Assembly: GCA_963764465.1 (NCBI GenBank)
Contig: CAVXSO010000003.1
Location: 186,001 to 250,000 of the forward strand
Length of the DNA stretch: 64,000 nt
DNA from: JAJXXT01 sp963764465
GTDB taxonomy: Bacteria > Pseudomonadota > Alphaproteobacteria > Acetobacterales > Acetobacteraceae
Direction: 5' to 3'
How positions within the stretch are numbered: the stretch's first letter is position 1; each line of letters opens with the position of its first letter. Below the pieces are notes generated by a model. The model made no database searches. It was not told where the DNA came from and saw only the letters and a list, made by a program, of their open reading frames with translations. The translations under genes and the position numbers were made by a program. Positions 42,538 to 50,893 of this stretch are shown here, in pieces.

Positions 42538-42585
42538 TGCATGAGCTCCGTCGTCGTGTAGCGGTCGCTCATTGCATGAGCTCCG
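42503..42585. repeat. 35-base tandem repeat, two full copies plus 13 bases
   Basis: Two identical 35-base units (42503-42537 and 42538-42572) are followed by the first 13 bases of a third, which belongs to the 3' end of purC. On the minus strand each unit holds GGAG, the ELMQ codons, TGA and an overlapping ATG, so the array creates chained mini-ORFs. Confidence 0.95.
42534..42572 (-). CDS. Mini-ORF 1 of the purC-purS tandem repeat (12 residues)
   Basis: ATG at 42572-42570 overlaps the purC stop (TGA 42571-42569) and the frame ends in TGA at 42536-42534, encoding MSDRYTTTELMQ. The last four codons ELMQ equal the last four of purC. A GGAG in the purC tail is eight bases before the ATG, so ribosomes ending purC could restart here. 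Confidence 0.35.
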   Translation of the reverse strand: MSDRYTTTELMQ

Positions 42586-43333
42586 GGCCCTTGATGTCCC
42601 GCACGCCCGCTTCCGGCAGGATGCCGAGGCGGCGGGCGACTTCCTGGTAGGCTTCCTCGACGCGGCCGAGGTCGCGGCGGAAACGGTCCTTGTCCATCTT
42701 CTCGTTCGTCTTGCTGTCCCACAGGCGGCAATTGTCCGGGGAGATCTCATCGGCGAGGACGATTCGCATCTCCTCGTTTTCCCAGAGCCGGCCGAACTCG
42801 ACCTTGAAGTCGATCAGGCTGATGCCGACGCCGAGGAAAAGACCGGTCAGGAAGTCGTTGATCCGCAACGTCAGGGTGACGATGTCGTCCATGTCCGCGG
42901 GGTGCGCCCAGCCGAAGGCGGTGATGTGCTCCTCCGACACCATCGGGTCGTTCAGCGCGTCGTTCTTGTAGTAGTATTCGACGATCGAGCGCGGCAGGCG
43001 GGTGCCTTCCTGGATGCCCAGCCGCGCCGAGAGGCTGCCGGCCGCGACGTTGCGCACCACCACCTCGATCGGGATGATCTCGACCTCGCGGATGAGCTGC
43101 TCGCGCATGTTGAGCCGGCGGACGAAATGCGTGGGGATGCCGATCTCGGCGAGGCGCTGCATCAGGTATTCGCTGATGCGGTTGTTGAGCACGCCCTTGC
43201 CGGTGATCACGCCCTTTTTCTGGGCGTTGAAGGCGGTGGCGTCGTCCTTGAAGTACTGCACGAGCGTGCCGGGTTCCGGCCCCTCGAACAGGATCTTGGC
43301 TTTACCTTCGTAGAGTTGGCGGCGGCGGGCCAT
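42569..43333 (-). CDS. purC: Phosphoribosylaminoimidazole-succinocarboxamide synthase
   Basis: A 254-residue SAICAR synthetase, joining CAIR and aspartate with ATP. It begins RRQLYEGKAKILFEG (the ATP-binding loop), with the signatures PIEVVVRNVAAGSLSARLG and LIDFKVEFGRLW, and DEISPDNCRLWD carrying catalytic acidic residues. It is the first gene of the operon running purC, purS, purQ, purL, bolA, grxD. The 3' end GPELMQ merges into the 35-base tandem repeat. 180 bases separate it from the divergent acyl-CoA dehydrogenase homologue. Confidence 0.97.
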   Translation of the reverse strand: MARRRQLYEGKAKILFEGPEPGTLVQYFKDDATAFNAQKKGVITGKGVLNNRISEYLMQRLAEIGIPTHFVRRLNMREQLIREVEIIPIEVVVRNVAAGSLSARLGIQEGTRLPRSIVEYYYKNDALNDPMVSEEHITAFGWAHPADMDDIVTLTLRINDFLTGLFLGVGISLIDFKVEFGRLWENEEMRIVLADEISPDNCRLWDSKTNEKMDKDRFRRDLGRVEEAYQEVARRLGILPEAGVRDIKGPELMQ

Positions 43334-43513
43334 GGCGCGAATCCCTTGCGGCGCCGGGGGAGCACGGCGACTTTTGCTGCGCTGCCTATAGCAGCGGGGG
43401 CCGCCCCGCGCCATGGCGCATGCCATCGCCGATGCCATGCCGTGCGCGCGTGGGTGCGGTTGCGCGCGGCCAGGCGCGGCGCCATCGTCGGGCCACGAAC
43501 CGGGGGATCGTCC

Positions 43514-44737
43514 ATGGGCCTGTTGCCGTCGCCGGATGCCGAGGTGCTGCGGGAGCGCGCGCGGGCGCTGGCGCAGGGGAAGTTCGCGGCGCGGGCGGCG
43601 GAGTGGGACCGCACGGAGCAGTATTGCTGGGCCAACGTCACGGACCTGCTGGCCGCCGGCTTCATGGGCATGACCATCCCGCGCGAGTTCGGCGGCGGCG
43701 GGCGCAGCTTCCACGACGTGGCGCTGGTGGTGGAGGAGATCGCCAAGGCCTGCACGCTGACCGCGCGGGTGGTGGTGGAGGCCAACATGGGCGGCATCTC
43801 CGCCATCATGGAATACGGCAGCAAGCCGCAGCAGCGCCTCGCGGCCGGGCTGGTGCTGGCCGGCGACAAGCCCGCGATCTGCATCACCGAGCCCGAGGCC
43901 GGCAGTGCGGCGACCGGCATGACCACCCGCGCGGACCGGCGCGGCGACCGCTACGTGCTGAACGGGCGCAAGGTCTGGATCACCGGCGGCGGCGTTTCCA
44001 AGCTGCACCTGGTGTTCGCGCGCGTGTTCGACGCGCAGGGGCGCGAGGAGGGGATCGGCGGCTTCATGCTGGTGCGCGACCCGGCGAAGGGGCTGATGCC
44101 CGCCGGCTTTTCCGTGGTGCGGCGCGAGGCGACGATGGGGCTGCGCGGCATGCCGGAGGCGGAGCTCGCCTTCGAGGATGTGGACGTGCCGGAGGAGATG
44201 GCGCTGATGCCGCCGGAGGGGTTCCGCCGCGGCTTCGCGCGCCTGATGGACGCCTATAACAGCCAGCGTGTCGGCGCCGGAACGATCGCGATGGGGGTGG
44301 CTGCCGGCGCGCTGGAGCTCGCCGTGGACTACGCGAAGCGGCGGCGGCAATTCGGCCGGCCGATCGCGGAGTTCCAGGGCCTGCAATGGATGCTGGCGGA
44401 CATGGACACGCAGGTCGCCGCCGCCCGCGCGCTGCTGCACCAGGCGGCATTGTCGCAGGGCAAGGGCGGGAAGTTTCCAGACCCGGTGCTGGCGGCGCGG
44501 GCAAAGCTGTTCGCCTCGGAGGCTGCGATCAAGGTCGTGAACGACGCGCTGCAGGTGTTCGGCGCGCGCGGCTACTCGCGCGACCTGCCGCTGGAGCGCA
44601 TGGCGCGGGACGTGCGGATGTTCACCATCGGCGGCGGCACCGCGCAGGTGCTGCGCAACACGCTCGCCGCCGCCGTGCTGGGCATGAAGCTGCCGCAGAC
44701 GCGCGACGGGTATCTGAACCGGGGGGCGGCGGAGTAG
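43514..44737 (+). CDS. Acyl-CoA dehydrogenase homologue, 3-sulfinopropanoyl-CoA desulfinase-like
   Basis: A 407-residue flavoprotein with the ACAD fold (ICITEPEAGSAATGMTTRAD, VWITGGGVSKLHLVFARVFD). Both usual positions of the catalytic glutamate are replaced: AYNSQRVGAG has Gln251, and the C-terminal YEG-type loop is MFTIGGGTAQVLR. Arg85 (CTLTARVVVEANMGG) and the tail MKLPQTRDGYL match, from memory, the desulfinase AcdDPN7 of Advenella, which releases sulfite from 3-sulfinopropanoyl-CoA in organosulfur degradation. A role as a true dehydrogenase is unlikely. The gene stands alone, divergent from purC. Confidence 0.75.
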   Translation: MGLLPSPDAEVLRERARALAQGKFAARAAEWDRTEQYCWANVTDLLAAGFMGMTIPREFGGGGRSFHDVALVVEEIAKACTLTARVVVEANMGGISAIMEYGSKPQQRLAAGLVLAGDKPAICITEPEAGSAATGMTTRADRRGDRYVLNGRKVWITGGGVSKLHLVFARVFDAQGREEGIGGFMLVRDPAKGLMPAGFSVVRREATMGLRGMPEAELAFEDVDVPEEMALMPPEGFRRGFARLMDAYNSQRVGAGTIAMGVAAGALELAVDYAKRRRQFGRPIAEFQGLQWMLADMDTQVAAARALLHQAALSQGKGGKFPDPVLAARAKLFASEAAIKVVNDALQVFGARGYSRDLPLERMARDVRMFTIGGGTAQVLRNTLAAAVLGMKLPQTRDGYLNRGAAE

Positions 44738-44763
44738 GGGGCGGCGAACGGGCCGGCGTATCG

Positions 44764-47700
44764 TTACGCCTGCGAGTGCTCGATCGCCGGCTTGGCCTTG
44801 TGCTTGTCGCGGCCGCGCCATTCCTCGAAGCGCTGCAGCACCACGTAGAAGGACGGGACGAACAGCACCGCGAGCACGGTGGAGGCGATCATGCCGCTGA
44901 AGACGCTGATGCCCAGCGACTTGCGCGCATTGGCACCCGCACCCGTCGCCAGCACCAGCGGCAGCACGCCGAGGATGAAGGCGAACGAGGTCATCAGGAT
45001 CGGGCGGAACCGCGTGTGGGAGGCTTCCACCGCGGCATCCAGGATCGACACGCCCTGCATGCGGAGCTCGCGCGCGACCTCCACGATAAGGATGCCGTTC
45101 TTCGCCGAGAGCGCGATCAGCAGCATGAGCCCGATCTGCGTGTAGAGGTTGTTCGCCACGCCGAGCCAGCTCAGCGCCACCACCGGGCCGAGCAGCGCCA
45201 GCGGCACCGCGGAAAGCACGGCGACCGGCAGGATCCAGCTTTCGTACTGGCCGGCGAGGCAGAGATAGACCAGCAGCACCGAGAGCGCGAAGACGTAGTA
45301 GAGCTGGTTGCCCGTGATCTTCTCCTGGTAGGACATCGCGGTCCACTCATAGGTCACGTCGTTCGGCAGCACGCGCCTGGCGATCGCCTCCATCTCCGTC
45401 ATCGCCTGGCCGGAGCTGTAGGCGGGCGCGGAACTGCCGACGATGGTGGACGAGGGATAGAGGTTGTAGAGCGTGATCAGCGAGGGGGCCACCTTCGGGC
45501 CGAGATGCGCCACCGCGCCGATCGGCACCATGTTCCCGTCCTGGCTGCGCACGTAGATGTTGAGCAGGTCCTCCGGCGTGAGGCGGAATTTCAAGTCCGC
45601 CTGCACGTAGACCTGCAGCGTGAGGCCGAATTTGTTGAACTGGTTGACGTAGGTGGAGCCGACATAGTCGGTGAGGGCGGCGAAGATGCTGCCCACCGAT
45701 ACGCGCAGCGTCTGCGCCCGCTCCCGGTCCACGGTCAGCGTCACCTGCGGCGCGTTCGGGTGGAAGGTGGTGATGACGTTGCGCAGCACCGGCGACTTGT
45801 TCGCCTCCTTCACCATCTCCTGCGTCAGCGCGTCCAGCTTCTGGTAGTCGAAGCTGCCGCCGAGCAGTTCGAGCTGCATCTGGAAGCCGCCGGAATTGCC
45901 GATGCCCTGGATCGCCGGCGGCGGCAGCACGTAGGCCTGCCCGTCCGGCAGCGAGGCGAGCGCCTTGCTGAGCCGCTCATAGATGCCGAGCAGGCCCTCG
46001 GCCTTGACCTTGTTGCGCTCCTCAAACGGCTTGAGCATGATCCACGCGGTGCCGGCGTTGGCGAGGTCCGCGCTGTTGTCGAGCAGCGACATGCCGGCGA
46101 GCGAGATCACCTGCTCCACGCCCGGGACCTTTTCCGCCACCTCCCGCACGTGATCCAGCGCGGCTGAGGTGCGCGAGAGGGAGGCGCCGTCCGGCAGCTG
46201 GGTCGCGACCATCAGGTAGCCCTGGTCGTCGATCGGGATGAAGGCGGTGGGCAGGCGCGAGAGCCCCCAGAACGCGCCGACCGTGAGCAGCAGGGCGATG
46301 ATCACCATCGGCCCGCTCACATGCACCATGCGGCGGATGAGGGCGGCGTACCAGTGCTCCATCGGGTCGTAGAGCCGGTTGAAGCCGCGGTAGAAGAAGT
46401 TGCGCTTCTCCGGCGGGGTCGGCGCGCGCAGCCATTGCGCGCACTGCGTGGGCTTCAGCGTCGCGGCGTTGACGGCGCTGATCAGCGCGGTCGCGGCGAT
46501 GACCAGCGCGAACTGCGCGAACATGTTGCCGGTGAGGCCGGGCACGAAGGCCGCGGGAATGAACACCGCCATCAGCACCAGGGTGATGCCGATGATGGGG
46601 CCGAACAGCTCGCCCATCGCCTTGATCGCGGAATCGTGGCCCGACATGCCGCGCTCGATGTATTTCGTCACCCCCTCGACGATGACGATGGCATCGTCCA
46701 CCACGATGCCGATGGCGAGCACGATGCCGAACAGCGTCGAGAGGTTCACCGTGAAGCCGAGCGCGTCCATGGCGGCGAAGGCGCCGATGATGGTGACGGG
46801 CACCGTGGTCGCGGGCACCAGGGTCGCGCGGAAATTCTGCAGGAAGACGAGGATGACGACGAGGACGAGGATGCCGGCCTCATACAGCGTCTTGTAGACC
46901 TCGTTGATCGAATCCTTGACGAAGCCGGTGGTGTCGTAGGGAATCTCGTAGCTGATGCCGGCAGGAAAGCGCCTGGCGAGGCTCGCCATCGTGGCCTTGA
47001 CTTCCTTGCCGACCTGCAACGAGTTCGAATCCGGTGTCTGGTAGATGGCGATGCCCGCGGCGGGCTTGCCGCGCAGGCGGAAATCCTGGGCGTAGGTCTG
47101 CGCCCCGAGTTCGATGCGCGCGACGTCGCTCAGGTGCAGCAGCCGGCCGCCCTGCGCCGTCTGGTCCTTGAGCACGATGTCGCCGAACTGCGACGGGTCG
47201 TTGAGGCGGGACTGGACGTCGATCGTGTACTGGAACTGGCTGCTCGCCGGCGCGGGCGGCATGCCCACCTGGCCGGCCGCGATGTTCTGGCTCTGCTGGC
47301 GGATCGCGTCGATGACGTCCTTCGGCACCAGGTCGTAGGAGCGCAGCTTCTCCGGATCGAGCCAGATGCGCATCGAATAGGTGCCGGCGCCGAACACCTT
47401 GACGCTGCCCACGCCGGGCAGGCGCGCCAGCACGTTGGTGAGGTTGATCGTCGCGTAGTTGCTCAGGAACAGGCTGTCGTACTTGCCGCTGGGCGAGTTG
47501 AGCGTGACGATCTGCAGGATCGCGGTGTTCTTCTTCTGCACGCTCACGCCCTGCGCCTGCACCGGGCCGGGGAGGGAGGCGAGTGCGATCTGCACGCGGT
47601 TCTGCACCAGCACCTGGTCGATATCGGGGTCGGTGCCGATGGCGAAGGTGACGTTGAGCGTGTAGGTGCCATCCGCGGCGCTGGTGCTCTGCATGTAGAG

Positions 47701-47925
47701 CATGCGGTCGGCGCCGTTGACCTGCTGCTCGATCGGCAGGGCCACCGTGTCGATCACCGTCTGGGCGCTGGCGCCGGGGTAGCGCGCGGTGACGGAGACC
47801 GTGGGCGGCACCACGTTCGGGTATTGCGAGACCGGCAGGCGCAGGATCGAGACGGCGCCGATCACCACCAGCACGATCGCCAGCACATTGGCGAGGACCG
47901 GATGCTCGATGAAGAACTTTGACAT
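44764..47925 (-). CDS. RND multidrug efflux permease (AcrB/MexB, HAE-1 family)
   Basis: A 1053-residue inner-membrane proton antiporter. The N-terminus FFIEHPVLANVLAIVLVVIG and FLQNFRATLVPATTVPVTII are family typical; the proton-relay Asp pair is in LAIGIVVDDAIVIVEGV, and the repeat half shows LCLAGQYESWILP and VARELRMQG. The two large periplasmic loops are complete. It is the last gene of an outer-membrane protein, adaptor, pump operon; the adaptor ends ten bases upstream. It should expel hydrophobic drugs or solvents. Confidence 0.95.
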   Translation of the reverse strand: MSKFFIEHPVLANVLAIVLVVIGAVSILRLPVSQYPNVVPPTVSVTARYPGASAQTVIDTVALPIEQQVNGADRMLYMQSTSAADGTYTLNVTFAIGTDPDIDQVLVQNRVQIALASLPGPVQAQGVSVQKKNTAILQIVTLNSPSGKYDSLFLSNYATINLTNVLARLPGVGSVKVFGAGTYSMRIWLDPEKLRSYDLVPKDVIDAIRQQSQNIAAGQVGMPPAPASSQFQYTIDVQSRLNDPSQFGDIVLKDQTAQGGRLLHLSDVARIELGAQTYAQDFRLRGKPAAGIAIYQTPDSNSLQVGKEVKATMASLARRFPAGISYEIPYDTTGFVKDSINEVYKTLYEAGILVLVVILVFLQNFRATLVPATTVPVTIIGAFAAMDALGFTVNLSTLFGIVLAIGIVVDDAIVIVEGVTKYIERGMSGHDSAIKAMGELFGPIIGITLVLMAVFIPAAFVPGLTGNMFAQFALVIAATALISAVNAATLKPTQCAQWLRAPTPPEKRNFFYRGFNRLYDPMEHWYAALIRRMVHVSGPMVIIALLLTVGAFWGLSRLPTAFIPIDDQGYLMVATQLPDGASLSRTSAALDHVREVAEKVPGVEQVISLAGMSLLDNSADLANAGTAWIMLKPFEERNKVKAEGLLGIYERLSKALASLPDGQAYVLPPPAIQGIGNSGGFQMQLELLGGSFDYQKLDALTQEMVKEANKSPVLRNVITTFHPNAPQVTLTVDRERAQTLRVSVGSIFAALTDYVGSTYVNQFNKFGLTLQVYVQADLKFRLTPEDLLNIYVRSQDGNMVPIGAVAHLGPKVAPSLITLYNLYPSSTIVGSSAPAYSSGQAMTEMEAIARRVLPNDVTYEWTAMSYQEKITGNQLYYVFALSVLLVYLCLAGQYESWILPVAVLSAVPLALLGPVVALSWLGVANNLYTQIGLMLLIALSAKNGILIVEVARELRMQGVSILDAAVEASHTRFRPILMTSFAFILGVLPLVLATGAGANARKSLGISVFSGMIASTVLAVLFVPSFYVVLQRFEEWRGRDKHKAKPAIEHSQA

Positions 47926-47935
47926 CGCGCCCGCC

Positions 47936-49111
47936 CTATGGGGTGGTGGGCGAAAGCTGCGGCACCACCTTCATGCCCGGCTGCAGCCGCCACAGCTCGC
48001 CCACCGCGATCCTGTCGCCCGGCTGCAGGCCGCTGGTGATGACGCGCAGCGAGCCCTCCAGCGCGCCGACCTGGACGTAACGCTGCCGTATCGTATCGGT
48101 GCTGTCCACCGCCAGCAGGTAGCGCCCGCCCTGGTCCTGCTGCAGCGCGCGGTCCGGCACCAGCAGCGCGCCCGCGATCTCCTTGCCCATCGGCACGCGC
48201 ACGCGCACGAACATGCCGGGCACGAAGGTGCGGTCCGGGTTGGGCAGGATGCCGCGGATGGCGAGCGTGCCGGTCTGCGCGTCGATCGCCGGCGCCACGA
48301 AGTCCAGGTGGCCCTTGTGCGGGAAGCCGGTCTCGTTGGACAGCGCGACCTCGATCGGGATCTGCTGGATCTGCGCGAGCGTGAGGCGGCGCTGGTCGAG
48401 GTTGGCGCGCACCTGCAGCGCCTGCTGGGAGGAGATGCTGGCCTGCACGTAGATCGGGTCGAGCTGCGTGATCTCGGCCAGCGCCGCCTGCTGGCCGTTG
48501 CCGCCGACGACGTTGCCGACATCGATGAGGTGCTTGCCCATCAGCCCGTCGAACGGCGCGCGCACCTCGGTGTAGGAGAGATTGAGCTCGGCCAGCTGCA
48601 CCTGCGCCTCGGCGTCGAGGATGTTGGCGTCCGCCTTCGCGCGCTCGAAGTTCCAGTGGTCCACGTCCACCTGCGTCGCGGCGTCGCGCTTGAGCAGGGC
48701 GGCGTAGCGCTTCGCCTCCGTGCTGGCGAAGACGAGTGCCGCCTGTTGCAGCTGGAGCTGGGCCTTCGCCTGCTGCAGCTGCGCCTTGTACTGGTCCTGC
48801 TGGATGACGAAGAGCAGCGTGCCCTGGCGCACCGGCGCGCCGTCCTGGAAGCGGATCTGCTCCAGCACGCCGGAGACGCGGGCAATCAGCTTCACCTGGT
48901 TCACCGGCGAGGCGTTGCCGGTGAGCACCATCGATTCGCTGACCGCCTCCGTCTTCGGCTCGACCACCGGGATGGTGGGCGGCGCGTTCTGCGCGCGGGC
49001 AAGTGGCGCCAGTGCCAGTACGAGTGCCAGTACCAGTGCCAGTGCCGGGGGCACCAGCGCGAGCGCGAGCGGGAGAAGGAGGATTCTGGGGCGAGGGAGC
49101 ATCGGCGTCAC
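47936..49111 (-). CDS. RND efflux periplasmic adaptor subunit
   Basis: A 391-residue membrane-fusion protein (AcrA/MexA type). After a signal peptide come the barrel and lipoyl strands (VSESMVLTGNASPVNQVKLI, GAPVRQGTLLFVIQQDQYKA), a coiled-coil hairpin (AQLQQAKAQLQLQQAALVFA) and the second lipoyl half EVRAPFDGLMGKHLIDVGN. The signal core LALVLALVLALA is encoded by six hexamer repeats. Its start overlaps the outer-membrane gene stop by four bases. No lipobox Cys is seen, so it is probably a soluble or N-terminally anchored adaptor. Confidence 0.93.
   Translation of the reverse strand: MTPMLPRPRILLLPLALALVPPALALVLALVLALAPLARAQNAPPTIPVVEPKTEAVSESMVLTGNASPVNQVKLIARVSGVLEQIRFQDGAPVRQGTLLFVIQQDQYKAQLQQAKAQLQLQQAALVFASTEAKRYAALLKRDAATQVDVDHWNFERAKADANILDAEAQVQLAELNLSYTEVRAPFDGLMGKHLIDVGNVVGGNGQQAALAEITQLDPIYVQASISSQQALQVRANLDQRRLTLAQIQQIPIEVALSNETGFPHKGHLDFVAPAIDAQTGTLAIRGILPNPDRTFVPGMFVRVRVPMGKEIAGALLVPDRALQQDQGGRYLLAVDSTDTIRQRYVQVGALEGSLRVITSGLQPGDRIAVGELWRLQPGMKVVPQLSPTTP
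49008..49043. repeat. Six hexamer repeats in the adaptor signal peptide
   Basis: Imperfect GCCAGT hexamers in a row encode alternating Leu-Ala/Leu-Val in the hydrophobic core of the adaptor signal peptide. Gain or loss of a hexamer would change core length by two residues without a frameshift. Confidence 0.8.
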
Positions 49112-50835
49112 CAGTTCGGTGGGCGGATATCGGGGCCGATATCGGCGGGGCCCGGCAGGCCCGGGGCCTGCTGCTGGGCGGGTTGCTGGCCTTGCGGATG
49201 GGCCTGGGCGGGCGCGGGCAGCAGGTCGCCCCAGTCCGTGCGCTTGCGCATCTCGTCGCGGGTCTTGGCGTCCACGAACTCGTCCCCTTTCCTGATCTGC
49301 CAGCCGCCGCCGAGCGCGCGGTAGAGATTGGCGAGGCTGGTCGCGTAGGTGCCCGACGCCGATACCAGGCTGCTCTGCGCCTGGTAGAGATTTTGTTCCG
49401 CGGTAAGAACGGTGGTGAAGTCGCGCGAGCCCAGCAGATACTGGTCCACCGCGACGCGCAGCGCGGAGGTGGCGGCTTCGACGGCGCGGCGCAGGATGAT
49501 GACCTGCTGGTGCGTCTGCTCGTAGGCGGAGAGGTTGTCCTCCACCTCCTGCTGCGCCTTCAGCACCGTGTTCTTGTATTCCACCAGCAGCGTCTGCAGC
49601 GCCGCGTCCTGCACGCGCACGTTGTTGGTGATGCGGCCGTAATTCAGGATCGGCCAGGAGAAGGATGGGCCGAAGGAAAACTGGATGCCGTTGTTGGTGA
49701 AGGCGTCGTTCAGCCGGTTGCTCGCGGTGGTGCCGGCGATGACGCCGAAGAAGCCGCCGATGGAGAAGGCGGGGTAGAGATCGGCCTTGGCCATGCCGAT
49801 CTGCTCGCTCTGCGCGGCGGCGGCGAGTTCCGCCTGGCGGATGTCCGGGCGGCGGCGCAGCAGGTCCGCGGGCATGCCGATCGCGACATTGCCCTGCGGT
49901 ATCGGGATCAGGCGCGGGCCGGAGAGCAGCGCGTCGAGCGGGGCGGGCGGCATGCCGAGCAGCACGGCGAGCGCGTCCTTGCCCCGCTGCAGCTGCGCCG
50001 TGAGCTGCGGCAGGCTCGCCTCGGTCTGGGCCAGCACGTTCTCGGCCTGGAACACGTCGAGCTTGGTCGCGGTGCCGCCGGTGTAGCGGTCGCGCGCGAT
50101 CTGCAGCGCCTTTTCCTGCTTGATGATGTTGTCGTGGGTGACCGCGACCTGCTGCTCGATGGTGCGGATGCCGATATAGGTGGTGGCGACGTCGCTCAGC
50201 AGCGTCACCAGCACGTCATCGTAGCTGGCGATGGAGGCGAGGTAGGACGCGTCCGCCGAGGTCACGCCGCGGCGGAACTTGCCCCAGAGATCGATCTCCC
50301 ACGCGACCGAGGGGCCGAGCTGGAGGCGCCAGAAATTGCCAAGCGCATGGTCCGGAACCGCGGTCGGGCTCGCGTTGCTCGCCTGGTTGTAGGTGACGCT
50401 GCCGTCGAATTGCTGTGTCTGCGGATAGAAATTTCCCGCGGCGATGCCGAGCCTGGCGCGCGCCTCCAGCACCCGGGTGCCGGCCGAGAGCAGCGTGAGG
50501 TTGCGCTGGTAGGCGACCTCCTCCAGGTGGTCGAGCGTGGGGTCGCCGTAGATCTTCCACCAACTGGCGTCGTCGGCGGCGGAGGCGCGGACCGACGGGT
50601 CGCCCCACTCCTGCCAGCGCGCGGCGAGCGGGGCGTGCGGCTCGGTGAAGTCCGGCCCCACCTTGCAGCCGGCCAGCACCAGTGCCAGCAGCACCGCGAG
50701 CCAGGGCGTGGCGGAATGCGGTGTGGTGGAACGAGACGCGGCGGAACGGGGCGTGGCGGAACGGTGCGGCAGGCGGCTGCCAAGGCGTTGCCCGCTGGAT
50801 GGGACCAGCCTCACAAGAAAATTCTCCGCCACCAT
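49108..50835 (-). CDS. Efflux outer-membrane lipoprotein (OprM/NodT family)
   Basis: A 575-residue TolC-like outer-membrane factor. The lipobox LALVLAGC is followed by KVGPDFTEPHAPLAARW, the standard NodT-family start. Later GMPADLLRRRPDIRQAELAA and LGSRDFTTVLTAEQNLYQAQ are diagnostic. The C-terminus has a Pro/Gln-rich tail (HPQGQQPAQQQAPG). The N-terminus before the signal core is unusually long (about 45 residues) and contains four 15-base repeats, so the true start may be further in. It comes first in the efflux operon, 58 bases after purB. Confidence 0.92.
   Translation of the reverse strand: MVAENFLVRLVPSSGQRLGSRLPHRSATPRSAASRSTTPHSATPWLAVLLALVLAGCKVGPDFTEPHAPLAARWQEWGDPSVRASAADDASWWKIYGDPTLDHLEEVAYQRNLTLLSAGTRVLEARARLGIAAGNFYPQTQQFDGSVTYNQASNASPTAVPDHALGNFWRLQLGPSVAWEIDLWGKFRRGVTSADASYLASIASYDDVLVTLLSDVATTYIGIRTIEQQVAVTHDNIIKQEKALQIARDRYTGGTATKLDVFQAENVLAQTEASLPQLTAQLQRGKDALAVLLGMPPAPLDALLSGPRLIPIPQGNVAIGMPADLLRRRPDIRQAELAAAAQSEQIGMAKADLYPAFSIGGFFGVIAGTTASNRLNDAFTNNGIQFSFGPSFSWPILNYGRITNNVRVQDAALQTLLVEYKNTVLKAQQEVEDNLSAYEQTHQQVIILRRAVEAATSALRVAVDQYLLGSRDFTTVLTAEQNLYQAQSSLVSASGTYATSLANLYRALGGGWQIRKGDEFVDAKTRDEMRKRTDWGDLLPAPAQAHPQGQQPAQQQAPGLPGPADIGPDIRPPNW
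50708..50767. repeat. Four 15-base in-frame repeats in the OprM-like N-terminus
   Basis: Four imperfect 15-base units (GTGGCGGAATGCGGT type) encode RSATP, RSAAS, RSTTP and HSATP just before the lipoprotein signal core. Confidence 0.8.
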
Positions 50836-50893
50836 GACGCTTCATGAGAAGTTGGTCATGAATCCCGGCCGAACGCAAGGCGGCGGAGCGGCC

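Noticed and set aside
42503..42585. CRISPR-like direct repeats
   Set aside because: Units are directly adjacent with no spacers; this is a tandem duplication.
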